Shown here: in pieces, positions 10,266 to 20,726 of the stretch | How positions within the stretch are numbered: position 1 is the first letter of the stretch | Layout of the letters: every line of letters begins with the position of its first letter | Origin: Phaeoceros laevis | Taxonomy: Eukaryota > Anthocerotophyta > Anthocerotopsida > Notothyladales | Direction: 5' to 3' | Assembly: GCA_049999765.1 (NCBI GenBank) | Contig: JBNGIQ010009406.1 | Coordinates: 170,291 to 218,036, forward strand | DNA length: 47,746 bases | Notes under the pieces: generated by a model | Database searches by the model: none | What the model saw: the letters and a program-made list of their open reading frames with translations, nothing else | Told to the model about the DNA's origin: nothing | Made by a program: the position numbers and the translations under genes

Positions 10266-10511
10266 AGGAAGCATTGCCATCACCAATTTAAACCCGTAAA
10301 TTTATTACATGTACATTTCTCTATGATACCAACTCGGTGACCAGAATGAAGCATCTGGACGATGTTACATTCATGATTCTCGAAATACTACGCCTCTTTG
10401 AATTCACAAATCTAACGATTTCTAGAGATCCTCTTGAAAGTCACTCACTCAGAAACTGCACCCTTGTAACGGAAGGTAGGCCTACGGCCTGCTTATCAAG
10501 TGCTCATGAAT

Positions 10512-11617
10512 TCATGAATCCGACGTTTTGAGGTACTCTTCCGCGATTTTGCCCTTTCCACCTTCGGGGTAGAACCCCCCCGGGCTGCTGGCATCGCCGG
10601 TGCCGTAGACGGTGGCGAACACCTGCTCCGGCGTGCGAGCGTAGGCTACGGAGTTGGCATCGGCGGCGAGCACGTTCCCGGTCACCTTCTTTTCCGCCCC
10701 CAACTGCTTGGGCACTCGCAGGCCCTCGTCCACGAAGGCGTGCGACAGCTCGTTGCGGAGGCTCGAAATCCTGTTGGTGAACTCGACCACGGTGTAGGCG
10801 TACGGCTCCACCTTGTCGTTCTGCCGCTCGTACAGCCACTCGCGGGTGACGGCGTCCTGCCCAGCCTCCACCCCGAGCAGCCCCGCAACTTTCTGCATTC
10901 ATTCATTCGTTCATTCGTTCATTCATTCATCACACAAGCACCGATTCATTCCTCAGTCAGTTCAACTATTTCCTTCTTTTCTTCCTGCAAATGGACGACG
11001 AAATTTGTGCCAACTAGTTTGAACACATTCATGAATTCATGAGTCTTACGTACCCTTTTGAAGAGCGGCGTGAGGAGGTTGGGGCTGGCCCCCACGTATC
11101 CGGTGAGGCCGACGTAGGGAATGATGTAGGTGGCGATGAGGTAGTTGATGGGGCTGGCGTACGGGTCGAACCGCGGCTTCAGCTTCTCCCCGAACGCCTT
11201 GTCGATGATGTCGGCGAACACGTCCTTACTGATGTCCAGCTGCGGCCTGCCGAAGTAGTACTCCCCCAGCGTCTCCTTGATCGCCCTCAGGTGCCCCACC
11301 TCCTGCAGCCCGAACTGCAGAATGAGGTCCTCCGTGAGCGCGTCCAGCTTGGCCTTCTGGGCGCCCTTGGGCGGAGGCCCCCCTTCCACCAGGTACGGCG
11401 CCACCTTGTCCAGGCCGTAGCCGTATACGGCGAAGAGGAAGAACTCGGCCTCCAGAAACTCCAAGTTGAGGGCCACCTGCAGATTGTACGCGTCGTTCGC
11501 GAAAGCGGCGTCGCTCTTGTGCTTGCCGCCTCCTGCCGAAGCTGCTGTTGTTGCTGCTGCTGCTGCCAGCAGCACCAACATCAGCAGAGGCAGCACCATC
11601 GCTTTCGAGGACGCCAT
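10512..11617 (-). CDS. Desiccation-related protein, PCC13-62 type (copy A)
   Basis: A ferritin-like-fold protein of 314 aa, close to the 313 aa of Craterostigma PCC13-62. Exon 1 is 11617-11054 and exon 2 is 10892-10512, both phase 0. Residues 1-28 form a signal peptide (VLPLLMLVLLAAAAATTAASA), so the product enters the secretory pathway. Conserved stretches are DAYNLQVALNLEFLEAEFFL, YGYGLDKVAPYL, LQEVGHLRAIKETLGEYYF, FDPYASPINYLIATYIIPYVG, GYVGASPNLLTPLFKR, VAGLLGVEAGQDAVTR and QVFATVYGTGDASSPGGFYP. The family accumulates in desiccation and late seed stages; its biochemical role is unknown. A TATA-like box (CGTTTATAAG, minus sense, 11700-11691) lies about 75 bp upstream of the ATG. The intron holds an (ATTC/GTTC)n microsatellite at about 10896-10930. 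Confidence 0.93.
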
Positions 11618-12108
11618 TTCTCGCTCTTCGAAATCTGTTGTCTAGTCTGGTCCGGCAAGTGATGATAAGCCCAACCCCAGCCTGCAGGTCCTTATAAACG
11701 TCCCAAACCAGGTGGCTGCAGTGGCAGGTGCTGCATGCTGCTGGCTACAGGGAGAACTCACTGATCGTGGTGGACCGAGATCCAGGTGGACAATGTAAAG
11801 CTGCCGTGAGCCGAGAGGTGGCGAGAGAGGGGCGTGACTACGTCAACGACTGCCTTGGTTCCTGGCGGACTCGACACGCGGGGGGTACCTGAGTTGGCAG
11901 TCGTGGACGAACCAGAAGGCGTCCACATTCATCGAAACCGTTTATTTTACATTACAGCTTCGTGTAGTAGTAGTAGAAAGGTCATGCTAGCCGACTTCAC
12001 ATGGAAATCCATGCAAAGTTTGCAGACCACAACCTTTCATCGGTCGTCGCATTAGCGACACGGCGGCAAATGAGCGACGTCAGCCCTAATAATAAGGTGC
12101 CGCCTAGA
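11618..12108. promoter_or_regulatory. Promoter region of desiccation gene A
   Basis: This is the interval between the two desiccation genes, read on the minus strand. A TATA-like box is at 11691-11700. Further out lie ACGT-containing sites (GACTACGTCAACG near 11836, and AAACGTCCC near 11696) that could be bZIP or ABA-response-like elements. Their function is guesswork from the core motif only. Confidence 0.4.
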
Positions 12109-13166
12109 CTAGTGCGCAATTGCTAACAGGCTTTCCGCGATGTGACCCTTGGCCCCGTCCGGGAAGAACCCCCCCGGAATGCCAGCGTCCCCGGTGCCGT
12201 ACACCGTCGCGAAGATCTGCTCGGGGGCGGTGGAGTAGGCCACCGAGTCCGCGTCCGCGGCCAGCACGTTGCCGGTCACCCGCTGCTCCGCGCCGAGCTT
12301 CTGCTCCACCGTCAACCCCTCGTCAACCGTGGCAGCGGTGCCGTTGCCGCTGCCGGCGAGCCGGTTACGCAGCGCCGAAATCCGGTTGGTCACCTCCTCC
12401 ACGGTGAACGAGTACGGCTCCACCCGCTGCGACCGCCGCTCGTACAGGTACTGCCTCGTCACCGCGTCCTGCCCGGCCTCCACCGCCAGGAGCCCCGCCA
12501 CCAGCTGAAGGAAAGGAAGGAAGCCGACAAAAGCAGTCCCGTTCACACACGTTAGTTGAAAGCTGTTCCCACCCGCCCAGATAGAGAAAAAGATAGCGTT
12601 ACCCGTTACCCTACCCGCTTGTAGGTGGGCGTGTTGAGGTTGCGCGCGGCACCGACGTAGCCGGTCAGCCCCACGTACGGCACCACGTACACGCCCAGCA
12701 TGTAGTTGAGCGGGCCGGCGTAGACGTCGAACCGGGGGCGGAGGCGCTGCCCCAGCGCCGCGTCCAGCAGGTCGGCGAAAACGCGGCGGCTCACGTCCAA
12801 CCGCGGCCGCTTGAAGTAGTGCGCGTCGCCCAGTACCCGCTGGATGGCGCGGAGGTGCCCTACCTCCTGCAGGGCCAGCTGGGCTGTGAGGTCGGAGGTG
12901 AGGTCGTCCAGGCGCGCCTTCCGTGCGCCGCGTGGTTTGGAGCCGTTCAGGGCCAGCTCGGGCGCCACCCCTTCCAGCCCGTACCCGTACGCGGAGTTGA
13001 GGAAGAATTCGGCTTCCAGGAACTCCAGGTTGAGGGCCACCTGCAGATTGTAAGCGTCGCTCTGCACCTGCTGGTCCGCCTCCACCTGCTGTGGCCGGTT
13101 ACCGCCGCATGTGGATACCAAGAAAAGTAGCGACAACAGCAACAGAGAGAGCCAGACCGCGCCCAT
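12109..13166 (-). CDS. Desiccation-related protein, PCC13-62 type (copy B)
   Basis: A tandem paralogue of copy A in the same orientation, 315 aa. Exon 1 is 13166-12615 and exon 2 is 12504-12109; the intron sits at the same place and phase as in copy A, right after the KR of YKR/FKR. The signal peptide is MGAVWLSLLLLSLLFLVSTC. The family blocks are all present: DAYNLQVALNLEFLEAEFFL, YGYGLEGVAPEL, LQEVGHLRAIQRVLGDAHYF, YVGLTGYVGAARNLNTPTYK, VAGLLAVEAGQDAVTRQYLY and IFATVYGTGDAGIPGGFFP. It is markedly GC-richer at third positions than copy A. A clear TATA box (AGTATAAATA, minus sense, 13250-13241) lies about 75-85 bp upstream of the ATG, followed by a short GGAT/GAAT repeat in the leader. Confidence 0.93.
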
Positions 13167-14047
13167 TGTTGCCACTTGGTTCTCGCAGGGTGAGTTGAAT
13201 AAATGAATGGATGGATGGCAGCCACGAAGCTTCTCATACGTATTTATACTGTAGACGACGTGTAGTCTCAACAGCCGGGGATGGGATAGTGCGTAGGTAG
13301 GTGGGCTACTGGACACAGCCCTGGTGCTCTGCACCTGTGACCTGTTAGGTTGAACCCAGATGCAATCATGAGGCATTAGGTTGCATCCAAGGAACAACAG
13401 ACAACATAAATGTGATGTGGCGACCATGCTCTGGTTCATGAACAAACAGCACGACAAGCAGAAGCCCCACCACCAATTGCCCAATTGCCAGTTGTTCAGT
13501 CCATCATTGGCATGCCGCAAGAGCAAGAAATGACACCAAACAATTACTGTAGCAGACAAGGTATACTAGGCACGGCCAAAAATGATTGAGCCGCCGTCTA
13601 ATTATTACTCATAACACAGCCACGCAAGAGGATGGGCAACAAAATGTCTACCTTTCCGTCAAAACCATAATGCTTGTTTCTTTGGTACACTCTTGACCTT
13701 AAAACACGGGAACACACCTAGTTATATGTAGCAACTCTAGAGGCCTAGCTGGCTGGCTGGCTGGTTGGCTGGCTACAAAAAGGAATTATAGCTCACTAGC
13801 TGCATCATTGCAATTCCCATTCCCATCCATCCCCGCGGAATTTGCAGGGCACTTGAAAACAAGGCCTTGGGCCCCCTCCATCTGCAACAATGCTGCTGCG
13901 TCTCGTCTAGTCTGCTCTGCTGCTGGATGTGATTTTGTCTATCTATACCTCTGCCCTTCTCCACTCCCGCATTTCCTCCATCTACATTCCAGAGTCGCTT
14001 GCCCACCCCTCCACTGCCTTGCAGCATAATAAACGTCGACAGACAGC
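13167..14047. other. Intergenic; promoter of desiccation gene B
   Basis: No coding frame with recognisable content. It contains the TATA box of the desiccation gene at 13241-13250, an ACGTG core at about 13258 and a (CTGG)n microsatellite at about 13746-13774 (GCTGGCTGGCTGGTTGGC). The 3' flank of the G6PDH gene occupies the right end. Confidence 0.5.
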
Positions 14048-17000
14048 TCACCCCACCTGCGCTAACTCAGAGCTCATATCGCCCCACCTCACATTGTACT
14101 TGGCTGCAAGGTAATGGGCTCCGATGGGACCTCTGCTACCATATGGGTACAGCTCAGGGGCCACCCGCTTCGTCTCCAACTCCTTGAGCAACGGAGTGAA
14201 GAGAGACCATGCAGCATCCAGCTCATCACTCCGTATAAACAGCCTCCGTTCGCCTTCAATCGCATCCAGCAACAGCCTCTCATATGCATCCGGAATCTCT
14301 CTCGAGTATCTGAAGCAAATGTGAAGCAGCAACTTAGATGCATCCACCACGTGATGTAATGCAATGCAATTCAGGCTTCCTTCACATACAAACAAATGCA
14401 CTACAGCATAGCAGCAAATTATTACCTGTCTGCGTAGTGAAGGTTGAGATTGCTTCGGTCCAGTCGCATGCCTAGGCCAGGAATCTTGTTATTGATCTTC
14501 AAATAGATGGCTTCATCAGGCTGCACTCGGATCACAAGCTCGTTGGTGGCTTGATCCAAATCCGTACCGAAACTCCTTTTGTACAGGTTCCCAGGTACAT
14601 GCCTGAATTGAACTCTTATTTCAGCCCTGCCCACACAGCACACATACCACACACTCTATTCAGTCAGCAACATCATCTTAAAAGAACTTCACCACCACGC
14701 ATCAATGCACTCCAAAATGCTAGTAGTCAACTTCCTGATCTAGAGCACCTGGTGACCCACCTCTTGTTGTGGAGGGCCTTCCCAGCCTTCATGAGAAAAG
14801 GTACTCCATCCCATCTCGCATTGTCTATAAACAGTGCCGCAGCAGCAAACGTTGGAGTCAAACTGTTTTTCGGGACTGTTGCGTCATCGGTGTAGCTCGG
14901 ATACTTCACTCCACCTCTTACATGACTCTTGTATTGTCCCACCACAATGTCTTCAACATTCAGGGGCCTCATTGACCTAAGCACCTTGACCTACAACAAG
15001 CCAAGCCCACCAACACTGGCTGCTAAGCCACCGACCCCCAATTCCCTGCTGCTTTACAAGCTGCACTTGAACAGTGTCCTCTTGCACGTCCTTACCTTTT
15101 CATTTCTGATGTCCTCTGCATCCAGACTGACCGGGGGCTCCATGGCAAACAGAGCCAGAATCTGGAGGAGATGGTTTTGCATGATGTCCCGAATGATACC
15201 ATAATTGTCAAAGTACCTGTGCAGCATCCCACACTCTCGTTTAGACTATGCACTGCAGCATCGACCACTCGCAACACTCCGAAAACCGTGCATGATATTG
15301 TTTCCGAAAATAAGTCACCAGCCTTACCCTCCTCGTCCTTCTGTACCAAAATCCTCAGAGAAGATCAGCTGGACATTGCGAATATACTGTCTGGACCACA
15401 GAGGTTCAAACACAAGGTTGGAGAACCGCAAAACAGACAGGTTCTCCACAAGTTCCTTGCCCAGGTAGTGATCAATTCTGCATCAACAAACCATCATCAG
15501 AGATCTGCTTACACAAAGAAAGTACTGATACCCGTTGTGTCCCACAAACTTGTCTCCAGGTGCTTAGCTTACCGGTAAATTTGTTCCTCGGTCAGATACT
15601 GTTTCAGGCCTCTTGTCAGCTCAGATGACGACTGAAGATCTCGACCAAAAGGTTTCTCAACAATCACACGAGTCCAGCCCCTTGAAGAGGATGCTGACCG
15701 GCTGGCGCTCCTTACCACGTCAATGAAAATGTTTGGAGGTATTGACAAGTAGAACAGTCTGTTGGCCACCAGGCTCCCCTACAACATGTACCATGATGTC
15801 AATAGCCAACTTCTACAGGTGAGCATCCGAAACACATCACGACTTAAACACAGCGACCGTTGCACACCCACTGGAAGACTTCCTTCCATAGCCCCTGCAA
15901 TGCTGGAGACTTTTGCCTAACGTGTTTGCCAATACTAGGTTTCCATCCAGATTAAATCCAACTAGTTGCTCATGCACAAAATAACCAGCTTAACATCATC
16001 AGCCTCAGAAAATGGGGAGATAGACTCTTTCAAGACCTCGTGTTCCTTCAGTTCCTTGTCTAATGCCGCGAAGCCCTCCTCTGAACTGTATTGGCCGGAC
16101 TGGTAGAAGCATCGTGCCAAGAATTGGTCCATTTTATCCCCACAGTTCTCTCTACAGACACCAGGAGTCATGGGAGCATCAGCTATATAGGTTGCTGCAT
16201 GACAAAGTGTAAGGTTGCATTCCCAAATACGGCATACATGCTTGAACACCTCTTTTTCTGTGAACAGCGAGTTTTGCGGTTCTAACTGCTCCTCGAAAGC
16301 ACGCCAATCATACAAAAGCAGCAACATTCTACCATTTTCAAACAGCGTCGTGAGTACCTCTGATCAATTCTGCAAGTCAGCGTAGCACTGATCATAGTTC
16401 GCAGCTCCTCATCTGTCATTTTGCTCCGTGCGTAGCCGTAAACCGTGAAATGCTGCATGAGAAGCCAAAAGAGATTCAAAAACCAGGGGAGCAATTGGCA
16501 CTAGGAACTCCTCAAATATGAGCCAGGTCACCCTCAAATATAAGCCAGGTCACTTGCCTCTCAGCGTCAGCCTTCACAATGCTGCCAAAAAAATGCGACA
16601 CTTGTGTCAAATCATCCCGGTACTAACCTTGGGTAGACATCCCTCATAATACAGCGCAAATAGGGCAGGAAAAATTTTCTTCTTCGCCAAGTCCCCAGAT
16701 GCGCCGACAACTGTGATGCTGACAGTAGACTCACTGCTCTGCCCGGAACTACTATCCAGGGCAGCTCCATCTTGAATCTCTTTGAAGGAGGGCACAACCT
16801 CCTTGGTAGCAAGTGAGCTCTTGGTGGCGGCAGATGAGCTCTTCACTGCCAGAAACGGTTCCGCAATTTAATGAATGCGCACGCAACTTCACAGGAGCAA
16901 GCTGCAAAAAAATGTGAAGAATCACGACAGGGACCATAAAAATTGTCGCCAGCCCGCAGCAGCGGATTTTATCGCACCAGAACCTTGAACTGGAGAGGAT

Positions 17001-17155
17001 GAACTGAGCGTCCCGTTTTGATCTGAACGCAACGGCACTGCACAGCGAGCAACGTATGAGCTGTCCCTCGCTGACGAAATGGACACCAGGCGGTGCAGCC
17101 CCGCCCACTGCCGAGCCCCCACTGCGTGACTGGCCGCAAAGCACGCTCCCGCCAT
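14048..17155 (-). CDS. G6PD: Glucose-6-phosphate 1-dehydrogenase, plastidic
   Basis: Oxidises glucose-6-phosphate to 6-phosphogluconolactone with NADP+, the first step of the oxidative pentose phosphate pathway in the plastid. Ten exons with matching phases: 17155-16984, 16845-16628, 16452-16358, 16151-16037, 15778-15573, 15477-15328, 15216-15096, 14990-14761, 14626-14426 and 14309-14048, giving 589 aa. Residues 1-90 are a Ser/Ala-rich transit region ([19 protein letters not shown]). The Rossmann motif [10 protein letters not shown] starts at 105. The RIDHYLGKE substrate site with catalytic His is at about 269-277, preceded by [12 protein letters not shown]157 and C165 (CRIDQRENC) have the eight-residue spacing of the redox-regulated pair of plastid isoforms, so thioredoxin inactivation in light is likely. 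The first intron's donor (GTTCTG) is weak, which leaves the N-terminal exon slightly less sure than the rest. Confidence 0.94.
16508..16554. repeat. Tandem 22-bp repeat inside a G6PDH intron
   Basis: The unit CTCAAATATGAGCCAGGTCAC occurs twice in direct succession with one difference (ATGAGCC against ATAAGCC). It lies in the second intron of the G6PDH gene and has no obvious function. Confidence 0.7.
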
Positions 17156-17839
17156 GACGCACTCCACCAATTGCGCTTCGCCTCTTCTGCTCAAACTCAA
17201 CACAGGCCTCTCCTTGCCAGCTTAGAGCCCGTGACCGTGCATGGACCAGAAACCAGCTAGAAGACTCAGATTCCAACACAATGCGGCCAAATGCCCTCCA
17301 CTAGTCTAAATCGCCTGCTCGGCATAATCCACACCGAAGAAGGCACCCTGGAAGTGCTCAGCCAAAGCGCTCAGTCAGAACGAGACAGAGGTAGGTGGGA
17401 AGCAGCACATGGGCCTTCGCCTGGGATCCGGAGGCTGGTGCCAAGGCGAGAAATGGTACGGTTCTCGGCGACCGATCCGGGTGGCATAAAATGAAGCAAA
17501 ACCAGGAGGCAAACACGAGGTAAGACAGTTTTGTCTACTTCCTCGAGTTACCGATTGTCTGTGTAGAGCCAGCCAAGTCAAGGCCGACATGGAAGGGCAA
17601 CAACCGGCCACCTAGCTACAGTGTACAGGTCACCCACACGTAGGAGTAGGCTCCCCTTTTTTGTAGTCCGGAACTCCAGCGGGGACCGATAACGATTTTG
17701 CTGCCTTGGCTCAGCTACAACACTAGACGGTGATGATGCTTGGGGCCCTGGCTGGGGGATTGCAGAGGAGGCCATATCCGCAGGTGGCAGGGCCGCCCTC
17801 ACACTGTGAAGGGAGGTTTCAAAAGTGGTGTCCAAATTC
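17156..17839. other. Upstream region of the G6PDH gene
   Basis: The likely promoter and 5' leader of the G6PDH gene on the minus strand. No TATA box stands out. No other gene is supported here. Confidence 0.3.
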
Positions 17840-18054
17840 GAGTACGCAACATGTTCGCTATCGCATACGCCCTGAATAAGACAAGGAGGTCGACCAGACG
17901 ACTTGTGAAAACCTGCGGGTATGTGAGGATTGTCACAAAGCGAGTGCAGACCTATCAAAAGTAGAAAAGCGAACTGCCATCTGCCTGGATGCAAATCGGT
18001 TCCATGTCTTCAAGGATGGAAATGTTGGTGTGGGGACAACTGGTAGGCAACGGC
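17840..18054 (+). pseudogene. Decayed DYW-domain remnant (canonical type)
   Basis: A degenerate C-terminal domain of a PPR-DYW editing factor. One frame gives MFAIAYALNKTRRSTRRLVK, matching the usual LAIAxGLINTPPGTPIRIVKN. A one-base shift at about 17912 then gives LRVCEDCHKASADLSKVEKR, TAICLDANRFHVFKDG, and after another shift C-W-C-GDNW and a TAG at 18052-18054. The end is a mutated DYW (DNW), so this belongs to the ordinary C-to-U class, not the KP class seen at the left edge. The HSE glutamate motif is damaged. No PPR repeats are recognisable upstream. Confidence 0.75.
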
Positions 18055-19491
18055 TAGAAACTGAGCTGCCTAGATGCTAGGAGTTCTTTCCAGCAATTTG
18101 CTTTCAAGCAGATCAAGGATTACCCAGTGGGGATAGGCATTGTCCCACAGTTATCTGCGGTACGTTTAACAATGTGAAATGTTGCTTGTATCCCAATCTG
18201 AAGTTTATCTGCGTTTGAAGTACTAATTGCCTCTGCCTTTCTTTGAGCGGCTTGTAATAAGAGGCATGCATGTTTGCTGTACATGTCAACCAATCTAAGA
18301 AACGAACAATTGGAGGCCAAATGGGGAGTGAACATGCTGCTAATAGCTACAAGGTAAGATTTTCTCGAGCATACGGGTATTAACGTTTTGTTGTATGTAC
18401 ACAGGTTCATTGTCTTTCATTTAGAAATGGCAGGGTACAGGAGCCTGGAAGAGCTCCGCAAATAAGCACCAGCGACAGCCCAAACTTCAGACAACCTGGG
18501 TTGCTTCACAAGGCATGTAACAAATTCCTCCTCTCCTTTTGCTGTCGCCTCTCAGCACCTCACAGATTTATGACGAGCGTTGCATAGGCTGCATCACTTG
18601 ATTTTGGGGAAAGAGCCCCAGAAGAGCGAAGCAACCAAAGGAATAATCCGGGTTAGGGCAATGAGCTAGTTATATTAGCTGGTCCGGCTTGACCAGTGAC
18701 CACGTTAAAGTATGAAACTACGGTTCAACAACTGTCCAAGGAATAGCCAGCATTGGTTCACTTGCCTCGTGCGCAAATCCTTCCTCCCTCCACGGTCACG
18801 TGTCTGCTCCCGCAGAATCGCGGCGGCAGATGCTTGGCTGCCAAATTGCGAATACGTTCCAGTGGTGGGGTTAGGAGGAAGCAGTCATCTCTGCTCAAAG
18901 AATGCGCTCATGGTCTTCGGAAGACCTAGTGACCGGCGGCTTCGGTTGGCTTCAATGGCAACTGGATGGTGCTTGTTGTGGGCTTCGATGTTGGCGGGCT
19001 TAATGCTCATGCTGTTGCAGGAGAGAGTGTCTGCGTACACTCCACCCGTGCTTTCATTTTGTACACATTTTCCGCCAAACAATCCATTTTTTCGTGATCA
19101 AGAGTAAGGAACGACACCAAGGCAAGATGACACAGACAGCGTACAAGCTTGAGCAAGAACGGTTTCTTTAGACACTGGCTGGTTCTCAACCACAAGTGCT
19201 ACAAAGCTGATAAGATTGTCGCATGCTTCTCTTGTGCACAACCATCATGTTCCACAGTTTCGGCAGGGATTCAGGACCATTATTTTGGCAGCCTGTAAAC
19301 ACGTCACTAAAGATGAGGATGGTGCCTCCGACCATGAGGTTGGTGAGTAGGACATTCATGAGCTTCCTGAAGGTCGGCTCTCCACTTCCACTGCCAACCA
19401 TTGGGCATCCTCCGCACACTGTGACCCCCGACCATTATCTGGAACACCACACTTGCTTGGACGGGTCACTGCTGGTAGGCCTTCACAATTC
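18055..19491. other. Intergenic, low-confidence reading frames only
   Basis: Nothing here is supported as a gene. An ATG frame at 18712-19107 (+, 131 aa) contains one hydrophobic stretch (WCLLWASMLAGLMLMLLQ) but no family signature. A minus frame at 19419-19186 contains a hydrophobic stretch (LMNVLLTNLMVGGTILIF) but has no ATG at its start, and it lies in the 3' flank of the gene ending at 19492. Confidence 0.3.
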
Positions 19492-19839
19492 TCAGGGCTC
19501 AGCCATCTTCTGCAGATCAGCAACATGAGGGGTATCATCTGGTCGTTCCTTGAACTCTCTGAACCATCCTTGGTCGGTGGCATAAGGGGGGTAGACCATC
19601 ATCTCAAGTTGGTTCAGCTGTCGCGGACGTGGTTGGTTGTAGTGGTTTCCGTAGGGAGCGATCTGAGCAGCTGTGTAGGGGTGATGGCCCCTCATGTTCA
19701 CCGGGAGACTCTGGTCCTTCTCCCACGGAGCAAGCTTGTCTGTCAGTTCTCTCTTCTGATAAATCGGCATATCGTGCAGTGTCGCATAGGGAGCTGATGT
19801 AGAGACTGGCTTTGCCATCTTGCTTCTGTAGACGAACAT
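19492..19839 (-). CDS. Small Pro/Tyr-rich protein (about 115 aa), unrecognised
   Basis: A minus-strand frame that looks constrained: MFVYRSKMAKPVSTSAPYA, LHDMPIYQKRELTDKLAPWE, RGHHPYTAAQIAPYGNHYN, MMVYPPYATDQGWFREF, HVADLQKMAEP, stop. It is rich in Pro, Tyr, His and Met, without signal peptide or membrane segment. The frame stays open upstream to about 19896 (EINQIGHTNMFVYR), and CAG borders near 19856-19870 suggest that a 5' exon exists. I chose the first in-frame ATG at 19839, but the true start may be in an unseen exon. The composition resembles small filament-lining or organelle-associated proteins, but no family can be named. Confidence 0.5.
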   Translation of the reverse strand: MFVYRSKMAKPVSTSAPYATLHDMPIYQKRELTDKLAPWEKDQSLPVNMRGHHPYTAAQIAPYGNHYNQPRPRQLNQLEMMVYPPYATDQGWFREFKERPDDTPHVADLQKMAEP

Positions 19840-20726
19840 GTTAGTGTGTCCGATCTGGTTGATCTCGGCAAAGAAACGTGTTAAAGACGAGAGCAAATTG
19901 CCACAAATGCGTGTTCCTTGGAACAGCTGCAGCTAGTGTTACAGTTACAAGCCTGCAGGAGCAGTTTGTTAAAGCAAGTCATGTTGGCATGGATCAAGGT
20001 ACCTTCCGATACCGCAAACCCCAAAGCGCTGTCAACTTTCGAGATCCGAGGACGTCTTTACGCTAAAAGTTGTTGACAATGCTGCTCCAAAAATTCAGAC
20101 GTTGAGACTACCAGAATCTACTGAGTTCTAGAGGAAGGGCGCACTAGTTAGTCCACATGTTAGTGTCTGGAAACCTTGATTGAGAGCTTAGCGCATCCCT
20201 ACGACACCACAGAGAGCGAGAGACGCAGGAGGACGCAATAGCAATCTGAAGAGACGCGAGGAGAACAGAAGAGAGCACCTAGGACGCAAAATTCGGCATT
20301 GATGATGGAGTGAAGTTGCTTACAGGCTCACCAATTTCCAAGAAAGCGCTCCGAAACCGAAGGAACCGACAGCGAGTGCTGCGCATCAGGACTCCTAGGA
20401 ATTTGGCCACTCTCTTGTCTCATGAATTTGCGCTTCTACCTCGCTCCTTACCGGTGTCGGAAATCACAGTAGAAAGCTTTGCAAATGAGCACGGAGAAGC
20501 AGGCGGGTGATGCGACCAGAACGGTTACTGCGATGGCGGGGATTGGAGACGTGGGTCTCGGACGGTGTCACGGCCTCAGTGAACTAGGTCTGCCCCAGGT
20601 TTTTGGTTTGATGCCTGCGGTTGTCCCCTAGCATTCAGTCCTCGGTTCTAGTGGGCAAGGCGCCCGTGAACGGCCATGGCCTTCCACGTCCTTGGTCCCG
20701 TGCCACAGTGCAACGCATTCTAGTTG
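19840..20726. other. Divergent intergenic region
   Basis: Lies between the minus-strand small gene and the plus-strand PPR gene, so it probably holds both promoters and untranslated leaders. A short ATG frame at 20485-20634 (MSTEKQAGDATRTVTAMAG) could be leader sequence of the PPR gene but is not supported as a gene. Confidence 0.35.

Noticed and set aside
12120-12555. Long plus-strand open frames opposite the desiccation genes
   Set aside because: They are antisense shadows of GC-rich exons; composition is Pro/Arg-rich without domain signal.
13740-13780. CTGG repeat as a CRISPR-like or regulatory array
   Set aside because: It is a simple tetranucleotide microsatellite without spacers.
19186-19419. 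Minus-strand frame with a hydrophobic segment as an extra exon of the small gene
   Set aside because: The upstream frame stops at 19492 and I find no donor before that stop; this frame lacks an ATG.
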